Below, piece by piece: positions 28,265-35,315 of a DNA stretch of 64,000 nt. The notes beneath the pieces are model-generated. The model worked only from the letters and a program-made list of their open reading frames with translations, was not told where the DNA came from and made no database searches. The stretch spans positions 620,001 through 684,000 of the forward strand of contig JAEWAB010000004.1 of assembly GCA_023391875.1 (NCBI GenBank), in the 5' to 3' direction. Within the stretch, counting starts at the first letter, position 1. Every line of letters begins with the position of its first letter. Made by a program: the position numbers and the translations under genes. This stretch comes from Bacillota bacterium (GTDB lineage Bacteria; Bacillota; Clostridia; Oscillospirales; Ruminococcaceae).

Positions 28265-28401
28265 ATTCTCATACGTCGATACAACAGGGTAGTATGCAAA
28301 AAAGATCGTGAATTCAGCACCGTAACCACCCATGCGCACCACAAATATCGACACTGCCACCAGCTGGCCTACCGCTAAGGATGATTACATCACCATCCAC
28401 A
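28265..28401 (-). other. Unassigned remnant between the island and the sulfur operon
   Basis: No complete gene is seen. On the minus strand about 40 codons are open and read like a hydrophobic membrane segment (LVAVSIFVVRMGGYGAEF ...). They are broken upstream by a TAA and end abruptly at the repeat boundary. It may be a piece of a lost gene. No copy of the tRNA-Leu 3' end is present here. Confidence 0.4.
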
Positions 28402-28815
28402 TCAGGGCGTTATCTCCAGTACCTGCGGCGCAACCGTGCCTTCTGCAATCCCAAACGCCTTTAGCACCGGCGTTTCCTCTGCCAGCGAAAGGATTAGATA
28501 GCTGGCCTTCGGGTCGTATGCCAGCCGGATATCCTCTTCAGAGGGCCGTGCGGGGGTGGCGGGATGGGAGTGAAAGTTCCCGAGCGGCGAAAGGCCCAGC
28601 GTGCGCATATCCCTGATGGCCACAAGCTGCTCCCTGGGGTCAATCGAAAAATGCTCAGGGCTTTGGTCGGGGTTAGCCAGGAGGTACACCTTTTCCACGG
28701 TTTTTAGGCTTCCATCCACAGTCCCCGCAATCAGCCCGCAGCACTCATTGGGCAGTCCCGCTTTTGCGTGGGCGATAATGGCATTATAATCAGCTTGTCG
28801 CAATTTGACGGTCAT
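28402..28815 (-). CDS. hcyD: JAMM/MPN metalloprotease of the sulfur-carrier system (HcyD-like)
   Basis: The 137-residue protein has a complete JAMM zinc motif: E24, H82-x-H84, then S92 and D95 with exact family spacing. Related enzymes include Mec, which releases cysteine from CysO, and Wolinella HcyD, which trims the carrier C-terminus to expose Gly-Gly. Here the carrier gene ends in GGGR, so trimming one Arg is the likely job. It is the last gene of the 11-gene operon and overlaps hcyF by 4 bases. The assignment rests on motif and context. Confidence 0.85.
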   Translation of the reverse strand: MTVKLRQADYNAIIAHAKAGLPNECCGLIAGTVDGSLKTVEKVYLLANPDQSPEHFSIDPREQLVAIRDMRTLGLSPLGNFHSHPATPARPSEEDIRLAYDPKASYLILSLAEETPVLKAFGIAEGTVAPQVLEITP

Positions 28816-29615
28816 TTTAGATCACACTCCGCCTGTTCGTAATCAAATGGCGCCAGAATAGTGGGGTGTTCCCCGCAGACGGCACAGCCTTTGGCTTGCG
28901 GTAGCTTGATTTTGCGAAACTCCATTTCAAGGGCGTCATAGGTCAGCAGATACCCGGTGAGAAGTTCTCCCTTGCCGATGATGTATTTAACCGCCTCCAT
29001 CGCCTGCAAGGAACCGATAACGCCCCCCATAGCCCCGATTACCCCGGCCTGCTTGCAGGTGGGCACTGCGTCGGGTGGCGGCGGCTCCTTGAAAACGCAG
29101 CGGTAGCAGGGGCCCTGCCCCGGCACATAGGTCATGAGCTGGCCCTTAAATCGAATGATCCCCGCATGGGAAAAGGGCTTGCCGGCCAGCACGCAGGCGT
29201 CGTTAATGAGGAATTTCGCCGGGAAATTGTCGGTGCCGTCGATGATAAAGTCATAGTCCGCAATCAGTTTCATGATATTGTCCGCCGCCACAAAGGTGCG
29301 ATAGGTGTTAACCGTAACATCCGGATTGATGGCCTGCATGGTCTCCTTGGCCGACTGCACCTTTGCCTTGCCCAAATCCGGCGTGGTGTGGATGACCTGC
29401 CGCTGAAGGTTGGATAAATCCACCTCGTCCGCGTCGGCGATGCCGATGGTGCCCACCCCGGCGGCAGCCAGATAGAGAGCGGCGGGCGCCCCTAAGCCTC
29501 CCGCCCCGATAATCAACACTTTGGCGTTTAACAGCTTTTTCTGCCCCTTCACACCCACTTCGGAGAGGATAATATGGCGGGAATAACGTTCCAGTTGTTC
29601 ATTGGTAAAAGCCAT
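28812..29615 (-). CDS. hcyF: E1-like adenylyltransferase ThiF/MoeB/HesA family (HcyF-like)
   Basis: This 267-residue protein adenylates the C-terminal glycine of a ubiquitin-like sulfur carrier. The nucleotide motif GAGGLGAPAALYLAAAGVG (residues 37-55) and the DxDxVxxSNLQRQ segment bind ATP. Zinc cysteines are C170/C173 and C244/C247. C187 in VPTCKQAGVIG is at the usual catalytic-cysteine position. There is no rhodanese domain, so sulfur must come from another source: sulfide from Sir, or TusA. It sits between the carrier and the JAMM genes. Confidence 0.92.
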   Translation of the reverse strand: MAFTNEQLERYSRHIILSEVGVKGQKKLLNAKVLIIGAGGLGAPAALYLAAAGVGTIGIADADEVDLSNLQRQVIHTTPDLGKAKVQSAKETMQAINPDVTVNTYRTFVAADNIMKLIADYDFIIDGTDNFPAKFLINDACVLAGKPFSHAGIIRFKGQLMTYVPGQGPCYRCVFKEPPPPDAVPTCKQAGVIGAMGGVIGSLQAMEAVKYIIGKGELLTGYLLTYDALEMEFRKIKLPQAKGCAVCGEHPTILAPFDYEQAECDLK

Positions 29616-29616
29616 A

Positions 29617-29823
29617 TTACCGCCCTCCGCCCATGAAGTATAAAAATTCTACACTGTCGCCGTCTTTTAAAACGGCCTCGGCAAACGTGCCGCTTGGGAC
29701 AAATTCATCGTTGACCGATACGGTAACATACTCCGGCGTTTCCACCTGCTCCCGTTTTATCAACTGCGCTACGGTTAAGCCCTCTTCATATTCTTTTAGG
29801 GAACCGGCTACAGTAAGTTTCAT
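29617..29823 (-). CDS. hcyS: ThiS/MoaD-like sulfur carrier with masked C-terminus (HcyS-like)
   Basis: A 68-residue beta-grasp protein (MKLTVAGSLKEYEEGLTVAQ ... FLYFMGGGR). Mature carriers end in Gly-Gly, which is converted to a thiocarboxylate. Here one extra Arg follows GGG, so the precursor should need proteolysis before activation. In Wolinella succinogenes a similar carrier feeds sulfur to homocysteine synthesis. Its neighbours hcyF, hcyD, sir and metY match that pathway rather than thiamine synthesis, since no thiazole genes (thiG, thiH) are nearby. It overlaps the thioredoxin gene by 4 bases. Confidence 0.9.
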   Translation of the reverse strand: MKLTVAGSLKEYEEGLTVAQLIKREQVETPEYVTVSVNDEFVPSGTFAEAVLKDGDSVEFLYFMGGGR

Positions 29824-30149
29824 GTTGATTCCTCCAAAATTCGTTTGATTAGTTCACGGATGGCTTCCTTGCCCACAAACCCTGTTTTACGCAATAGCTC
29901 CGTACCGCCGGAGAAGAAGACCAGCGTCGGGGCGGAAAGAATATCATATTTTTCGGAAAGTGGCTGATTGGCATTGACATTCACCTTGTACAGCTTAAAC
30001 CGCCCGCTGTATTCCTCCTCCAGCTCCGCCAATGTCGGAGACATGCGCTTACAGGGGACGCAGCTGTCCGAATAAAAATCCACCACGACCGGCACTGCGC
30101 TCTCCAAAACCTCGGCTTCAAAGTTTTTCGCCGATAGCTTGACTGCCAC
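29820..30149 (-). CDS. Thioredoxin-family protein
   Basis: A 109-residue single thioredoxin domain with active site C30-V-P-C33 (SDSCVPCKRM) and the cis-proline segment SAPTLVFF. The site differs from the classical CGPC, so its redox potential or partner may differ. Inside the sulfur operon it could supply electrons to APS reductase or sulfite reductase, or reduce persulfides on TusA; no direct evidence chooses between them. It is cytoplasmic with no signal peptide. It abuts tusA upstream with no intervening base. Confidence 0.9.
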   Translation of the reverse strand: MAVKLSAKNFEAEVLESAVPVVVDFYSDSCVPCKRMSPTLAELEEEYSGRFKLYKVNVNANQPLSEKYDILSAPTLVFFSGGTELLRKTGFVGKEAIRELIKRILEEST

Positions 30150-30395
30150 TTAATTGCCCACCTTTCGCACAATAAGGCTATAGGTGCCCTCCCCGTTATC
30201 AATGAGCTTTAGAATCTGATGCCCCTCCTCTTTAACGCTGCGGGGGACGTTCTGCACCGGCTCGCCGTCATTCATGCGGATGGAGAGAATCTGCCCCTCA
30301 TTAAGCTCCTCCAGCGCGACCTTTGCCTTGACGAAGGTCAACGGGCAAACCACATCGGTGATATCCACTGTTTCGTCTATGTTATATTCAGCCAC
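30150..30395 (-). CDS. tusA: TusA-family sulfur-transfer protein
   Basis: An 81-residue TusA-fold protein with the persulfide cysteine C17 in DVVCPLTFVKAKVAL. TusA-like proteins relay sulfur as a persulfide. GTG 30395 is the preferred start because GGAGGC lies just upstream and the start overlaps the last 8 bases of sir; the longer ATG frame adds a basic tail without homology. Its place between sir and the carrier genes suggests that it passes sulfur from sulfite reductase to the carrier, or acts as its docking protein. Confidence 0.88.
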   Translation of the reverse strand: MAEYNIDETVDITDVVCPLTFVKAKVALEELNEGQILSIRMNDGEPVQNVPRSVKEEGHQILKLIDNGEGTYSLIVRKVGN

Positions 30396-31257
30396 GATAC
30401 GCCGCCTCCATTTCTGCTTTGAATGCATCCCAGCCCGCCCGGTCTATGGCCACACGGAAGCGCTCGCTGGGCTTCGCGTGCTTATCAAAAAACGCCAACG
30501 CCACGTCGGCCACGCGGAACAGGGTCTCCTTATCGCGGATAATGGGCAAAAACTGCTCGCCCTTGGCAATCAGGTTGCCGAAGGTTCCGCCGAAGGAGAG
30601 CAGATACCCCGGCTCGCTCTTCCACGCGTCAAAGGGGCAGGCTTTCGCGCACCGGCCGCAGTTGTTGCATTTGTTTTCATCCATTAGTATCTTCTCATCG
30701 GTTTGGGTAATGGCTCCCTCTCGGCAGGCTTTTACACACACCCCGCAAAGGGTACAGGCCTCCGGTATCCACTCAACCGTATAGCCGCCTTTTATACCCA
30801 TGTCGTTTTCCTCGGCCTTAAGACAGTTGTTCATGCAGCCGGTAATCCCGAATTTAAACTTGTGGGGCAGTTCCCGGCCCAAGTACCGGTCGGAAATCTC
30901 CACCGCTAGCGGGTAGGTGTCGATGCAGCCGGAGGGGCAGATGGCGCTGCCCTGACAGGCTGTAACGGTGCGCACGCGGGGCCCGCACACGCCGGTGTTC
31001 ACACCGCCCGACTCCAGCTCCGCCTTGACTGCTTCCACATCATCCAGCTTGATGAAAGGAATCTCCACCCCCTGACGGGAGGTAAGGTGCACATACCCGT
31101 CGCCGTATTTTTTGCTGATCTCGGCGACGGTCAATAGCTGTTCGGCGTTAAGGTTGCCGCCAACCACCTTCAGCCGCAGGGAAAAGTGGTTCTTCTGTAC
31201 CTGCCGCATAAATCCGCCGTTTTTCAGGGCCTTGTAATCAACTGCCAATTCAATCAC
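30388..31257 (-). CDS. Small siroheme-type sulfite reductase with ferredoxin domain
   Basis: The core has the siroheme/[4Fe-4S] cysteines in TACQGSAICPSGC and GITGCMNNCLKA. An inserted 2x[4Fe-4S] ferredoxin domain (CTLCGVCVKAC, CNNCGRCAKACP) follows. About 289 residues is much shorter than CysI, resembling the single-unit anaerobic sulfite reductases and the C-terminal half of Fsr. It would reduce sulfite to sulfide with electrons delivered through the ferredoxin clusters. The start is uncertain: GTG 31257 overlaps metY by 8 bases, and TTG 31248 is an alternative. Confidence 0.88.
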   Translation of the reverse strand: MIELAVDYKALKNGGFMRQVQKNHFSLRLKVVGGNLNAEQLLTVAEISKKYGDGYVHLTSRQGVEIPFIKLDDVEAVKAELESGGVNTGVCGPRVRTVTACQGSAICPSGCIDTYPLAVEISDRYLGRELPHKFKFGITGCMNNCLKAEENDMGIKGGYTVEWIPEACTLCGVCVKACREGAITQTDEKILMDENKCNNCGRCAKACPFDAWKSEPGYLLSFGGTFGNLIAKGEQFLPIIRDKETLFRVADVALAFFDKHAKPSERFRVAIDRAGWDAFKAEMEAAYRG

Positions 31258-32491
31258 CGCTTTCTTGTATTTTGGAGATTGCCTGCGCAAAATCTTCTTT
31301 CAAATCCTCGATATCCTCGAGCCCCACGCTGATGCGGATGAGGTCGTCATAAACCCCCGCGCTCTGCTTCTGCGCCTCGTCGGCGTGATTGTAGATGGTG
31401 GAGGCCGGATGAATCACCAGCGTGCGCACATCCCCGATGTTGGTGGCAATGTGGGCGTATTTCAGCGCATTGATCAGCACAAAGGCTCTTTCCTTGGAGC
31501 CTGCCCGGAGCGTGAGAATCGCGCCGCCCATACCGTCCTCCATCTGGCTATCAATCATAGACTTGTAGGGGCTGCTTGAAAGGCCCGGATAGTTCACCGT
31601 CACTCCCGTCTGCTTTTCTAAAAATGAGGCTAGTTCGAGCGCGTTTTGGCACAGCCGATTCATGCGTAGGCCCAGTGTTTCCAGCCCGATGCAATTGAGA
31701 TAAGCGTTTTGCGGGGCAAGACAGGCGCCAAAGTTGCGCCAGATGTCCTGCCGCAGCCGGGCGGTATACGCGAATTTGCCGAACATCTTGTATTTTGCAA
31801 GCATAGAAAATTTATTAAAATCAAATTTAAATTTTCCACCGTCTACAATGATGCCGGAGATGGCGTCGCCGCTTCCGTTGATATATTTAGAGGAGGAGTG
31901 AACCACAATGTGCGCCCCATGCTCCAGCGGGCGAACCAGCGCCGGTGTGGCGGTGGTACTGTCGATGATGAGGGGAATGCCGTGCGCCTCCGCCACATCG
32001 GCCACTGCCCGAATGTCCACCACGTCCAGCCGTGGATTGCCAATCAGTTCGGCGAAGACGGCGCGGGTGGCGGGCGTAACCGCCTTCTCGACCTCTTTGG
32101 CCGTGACATTTTCCACAAAGCGGGTATGAATGCCAAAGGCTTTCAAGTCCGCGAGCAGCTCCAGAGTACCGCCGAACAGTCCACTCCCCGCGATGATTTC
32201 GTCACCGCTTTGCAGAATATTGAGTAGCGCCATGGAAACCGCCGCCATACCCGAAGCGCAGGATACAGCGTCCACACCGCCTTCAATCGCCGAAATCCGC
32301 TTCTCAAAGGCAAGAACCGTGGGATTGGAAATGCGGGTGTAGGCAAAGCCCGGCGCTTTGCTGTCGAACACCTTCTCCAGCTTTTCGGCGGATTCGTGGG
32401 CGAAGGCGGAGACCTGATAAACCGGCGGCAGGGTCGCACCCTGCGGGTCGGGCGGGAAGGGGCCGTGCAAAAGCTTGGTGTTAAATTTCAT
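31250..32491 (-). CDS. metY: O-acetylhomoserine sulfhydrylase-type PLP enzyme
   Basis: A 413-residue Cys/Met-metabolism PLP enzyme. The cofactor lysine is K202 in VHSSSKYINGSGDA, and SCASGMAAVSMALLN lines the phosphate site. Family members make homocysteine from O-acetylhomoserine with sulfide or, in Wolinella, with a carrier-protein thiocarboxylate. Placement between cysN and sir, in one operon with the carrier genes, favours the latter use. Its start lies 11 bases inside the end of cysN. Cystathionine gamma-lyase or synthase activity is not excluded by sequence alone. Confidence 0.92.
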   Translation of the reverse strand: MKFNTKLLHGPFPPDPQGATLPPVYQVSAFAHESAEKLEKVFDSKAPGFAYTRISNPTVLAFEKRISAIEGGVDAVSCASGMAAVSMALLNILQSGDEIIAGSGLFGGTLELLADLKAFGIHTRFVENVTAKEVEKAVTPATRAVFAELIGNPRLDVVDIRAVADVAEAHGIPLIIDSTTATPALVRPLEHGAHIVVHSSSKYINGSGDAISGIIVDGGKFKFDFNKFSMLAKYKMFGKFAYTARLRQDIWRNFGACLAPQNAYLNCIGLETLGLRMNRLCQNALELASFLEKQTGVTVNYPGLSSSPYKSMIDSQMEDGMGGAILTLRAGSKERAFVLINALKYAHIATNIGDVRTLVIHPASTIYNHADEAQKQSAGVYDDLIRISVGLEDIEDLKEDFAQAISKIQESGD

Positions 32492-34094
32492 AATCCTTCT
32501 CCCAAATCATCACCTTGCGGTACCTACCAAAGTCCCGCGGCGGATTGGCTTCCAGCTCGATGCCGCTTGTGTCCAACAGGGGGTGGCTTGGTTCCCGCGG
32601 GCCAAACCCTGTAAAAATGCCGCCGCGAATGTTGGCAAAGCCGGCATCAGCCGCGAGGTCAAAGTCAAGAGGATAGCAGAATTCCTCGCTTTGCAGGGGG
32701 AGTGCGTCCCCTTTCGCATATACCGCTGGTGAAGGGCTGTGACGCAAAACGGTATGGATATCCGGATGATAGTAAAAGCGGTCGAACAGGTTGATTTTCA
32801 GTTTATCGGAGCCGTCGCGCAGGAGAGTACCGCCCTGCTCCTGCTCATCCGCGGCCTCGACGACACCGCAAGCCGCCGTGGCATGGCTCACCCGGTCAAT
32901 CAGAATCAGTTCTCCCATGGTCTTGTGCAGACGGAATTCGTCCAGTACCGCCGGTTCGGAAAGCACAATCTCGCACCGGACGATTTCATTCTTTGTAACC
33001 GAACTTACCGAAAGCAGCGCGCCGTTGTTGACGTCCACCTTGTGGCGGATGCCCGTGATAATGGCGGGAAGCAGCCTGGTGCCCAGCTTGATCCAGTAAT
33101 CCTTGCCGGGAATCAGCTTCTGGTCATCCATCCAAAGCAGGGTAGCCGAGAAGGATTTGGCGGTTTTCAGCCCCGTGTTGCGCGCCAGCACACAACCGCG
33201 TGAAACATCCACCTCACGGTCCAGCTGAATGGTCACAGGCTGCCCCAAGGCCGCGTGCTGCGCTTTTTTATCCGCTATGTAAATTGACTTAACCAGCGCA
33301 ATCTCGCCGCTGGGCAGAGCGGTCAGCGTATCGCCGACGGCGACCTTTCCAGCCTCAATCTGCCCCTGAAAGCCGCGGAAGCTATGGTCGGGGCGGCAAA
33401 CCCGCTGCACCGGCAGATAAAAGCCGGTCTCGGGTAGATCCCCCGAAATATCCACCGTTTCGAGATGCTCTAAAAGAGTGGCGCCTCGGTACCACGCCAT
33501 TTTATCGGAATGCCGGGTGACATTGTCGCCTTCGGTGGCCGAAACGGGGATGATAATGGCGTTTTCCAGCCCAAGCTCCGCCCGAAGCTTTTCGATGTCC
33601 TCGGAAATCTTCGCAAAACGCTCTTGGTTGTATCCAATCAAATCCATTTTATTTACCGCGAACACAAAATACCGAATGCCCATGAGGGCACAGATTCTGG
33701 CGTGGCGGCGGGTTTGTACCAGCACGCCCTGAGAGGCGTCCACCAAGATTACCGCCAAGTCGGCGAAGGAGGCCCCTACCGCCATGTTGCGGGTGTACTC
33801 CTCATGGCCGGGGGTATCCGCCACAATAAAGCTGCGCCGGTCGGTCGTAAAGTAGCGGTAGGCCACATCGATGGTGATACCCTGCTCGCGCTCGGCCATC
33901 AGGCCGTCCAGCAGCAGGGAATAATCGATTGCCCCGCCCCGGCTGCCCACCTGACTATCCAGAATCAGCGCCTGCTCCTGGTCGGCATACAGCAGCTTTG
34001 AATCGTAGAGGATATGCCCGATCAGGGTGGATTTCCCGTCATCCACACTGCCGCAGGTGATAAATTTTAGTAGTCCGTTTTCTGCGTTGCTCAT
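32481..34094 (-). CDS. cysN: Sulfate adenylyltransferase GTPase subunit CysN with unusual C-terminal tail
   Basis: CysN couples GTP hydrolysis to APS formation by CysD. G-protein motifs are GSVDDGKS (residues 15-22), DTPGHEEYTRNM and NKMDL. Beta-barrel domains end near residue 414 (HATAACGVVEA). A further 123 residues follow. They contain no GxxGxGKS P-loop, so this is not the APS kinase (CysC) found in CysNC fusions, and I do not recognise the domain. It overlaps cysD by 1 base and metY by 11. Confidence 0.94.
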   Translation of the reverse strand: MSNAENGLLKFITCGSVDDGKSTLIGHILYDSKLLYADQEQALILDSQVGSRGGAIDYSLLLDGLMAEREQGITIDVAYRYFTTDRRSFIVADTPGHEEYTRNMAVGASFADLAVILVDASQGVLVQTRRHARICALMGIRYFVFAVNKMDLIGYNQERFAKISEDIEKLRAELGLENAIIIPVSATEGDNVTRHSDKMAWYRGATLLEHLETVDISGDLPETGFYLPVQRVCRPDHSFRGFQGQIEAGKVAVGDTLTALPSGEIALVKSIYIADKKAQHAALGQPVTIQLDREVDVSRGCVLARNTGLKTAKSFSATLLWMDDQKLIPGKDYWIKLGTRLLPAIITGIRHKVDVNNGALLSVSSVTKNEIVRCEIVLSEPAVLDEFRLHKTMGELILIDRVSHATAACGVVEAADEQEQGGTLLRDGSDKLKINLFDRFYYHPDIHTVLRHSPSPAVYAKGDALPLQSEEFCYPLDFDLAADAGFANIRGGIFTGFGPREPSHPLLDTSGIELEANPPRDFGRYRKVMIWEKDYEI

Positions 34095-34990
34095 TAAAAA
34101 TACCCCTCCCGTTTGCGCCGTTCCATACTCCCGGCCGCCTCGTTATCAATTACCCGGCTGGTGCGCTCCGAGGTCACCGCGGCGAGGGTTTCGGCAATTA
34201 CCGCATCCAGTGTGTCGGCCTCCGACTCCACCCCGCCGGTGAGAGGGTAGCAGCCCAAGGTGCGGAAACGCACCTTTTTGAGCTGTGACGCCTCGCCGGG
34301 CAGCAGGCGCATCCGGTTATCGTCCACCATAATAATATTGCCGTCGCGGTATACCACCGGGCGCTCGGCTGCAAAATAGAGCGGCACGATATCGATATTT
34401 TCGCGGCGTATGTATTGCCAGATGTCCTTTTCCGTCCAGTTGGAGATGGGGAATACACGCATACTCTCGCCCTTGTTGATGCGGGTATTATAAAGCTTCC
34501 ACATTTCGGGGCGCTGATTCTTCGGGTCCCACGCGTGGTGCTCATTGCGGAAGGAGAAGATCCGCTCCTTGGCCCTGGATTTCTCTTCATCCCGCCGCCC
34601 GCCGCCAAAGGCCGCCGTAAACTGATATTTGGTGAGCGCGTCTTTTAGCGCCTGCGTCTTCATGATGTCGGTGTAAGCCGCGCCGTGGTCGAAGGGGTTA
34701 ATGCCCTTAGCGATAGCGTCTTCGTTGCGATAAACCAGCATGTTAATGCCCAGTTCCTTGGCGCGTCTGTCCCGAAACTCGATCATTTCGTGAAACTTCC
34801 AGCTGGTGTCGATGTGCAGAAAGGGGAAGGGCGGCTTCTCGGGGTAGAAGGCCTTCAGGGCCAGATGAAGCATAACCGACGAATCCTTGCCGATGGAATA
34901 GAGCATCACCGGGCGCTCGCATTCGGCGGCTACCTCCCGGAAGATATAGATGGCCTCGGCCTCCAATTTATCCAAGTGTGTCAGCGACAT
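34094..34990 (-). CDS. cysD: Sulfate adenylyltransferase subunit CysD
   Basis: CysD is the PP-loop ATP pyrophosphatase that joins sulfate to AMP, giving adenosine 5'-phosphosulfate. The motif YSIGKDSSVMLHLALKAF is at residues 31-48, and FGGGRRDEEKSRAKERIFS is the family signature. The 298-residue length is standard. It sits between aprB (10-base gap) and cysN (1-base overlap), so the two subunits are made together, and the APS product can go directly to AprAB rather than to an APS kinase. Confidence 0.96.
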   Translation of the reverse strand: MSLTHLDKLEAEAIYIFREVAAECERPVMLYSIGKDSSVMLHLALKAFYPEKPPFPFLHIDTSWKFHEMIEFRDRRAKELGINMLVYRNEDAIAKGINPFDHGAAYTDIMKTQALKDALTKYQFTAAFGGGRRDEEKSRAKERIFSFRNEHHAWDPKNQRPEMWKLYNTRINKGESMRVFPISNWTEKDIWQYIRRENIDIVPLYFAAERPVVYRDGNIIMVDDNRMRLLPGEASQLKKVRFRTLGCYPLTGGVESEADTLDAVIAETLAAVTSERTSRVIDNEAAGSMERRKREGYF

Positions 34991-35000
34991 AGTTCCACTC

Positions 35001-35315
35001 CTAGTATTTATTTGAATCGCGGCTGTCCACCATCAGGGTTTGGGCATCGCCGTTCGGCTTCGTCACCGTCCAGTGGAGCAGGGCCTTTTCCTTCCGGACG
35101 GTAAGCTTTCCGCCTAAGCCTCCCATATCCTCGCCAAGGAACATTGCAATCGCCTGCACGGGGCATTCCTTTATGCAGGAGGCGCAGCCCCAGCAGCGCT
35201 CCGGGCGGGGAATATAGGCCTTCCCCTCGCCGTTTAGCCGAATCAGCGTACCGGGGCAAACTTTGGTGCACAGCCCGCAGCCGATACAAATATCTCGGGA
35301 AATCTCAATGCTCAT
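35001..35315 (-). CDS. aprB: AprB-like ferredoxin subunit of APS reductase
   Basis: The 104-residue protein carries two [4Fe-4S] motifs: C10, C13, C16, C20 in CIGCGLCTKVCP and C41, C44, C47, C51 in CWGCASCIKECP. A short C-terminal tail follows. Dissimilatory AprB has a longer tail that wraps around AprA; here it is shortened, which fits an assimilatory type. It would deliver electrons to the AprA flavin. The gene starts inside the last 11 bases of aprA, so the two are translationally coupled. Confidence 0.87.
   Translation of the reverse strand: MSIEISRDICIGCGLCTKVCPGTLIRLNGEGKAYIPRPERCWGCASCIKECPVQAIAMFLGEDMGGLGGKLTVRKEKALLHWTVTKPNGDAQTLMVDSRDSNKY

Noticed and set aside
25625..28401. Classical genomic island with direct attachment repeats from the tRNA 3' end
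   Set aside because: No copy of the tRNA-Leu 3' end is found at the right edge, so an integrase-type insertion is not shown.
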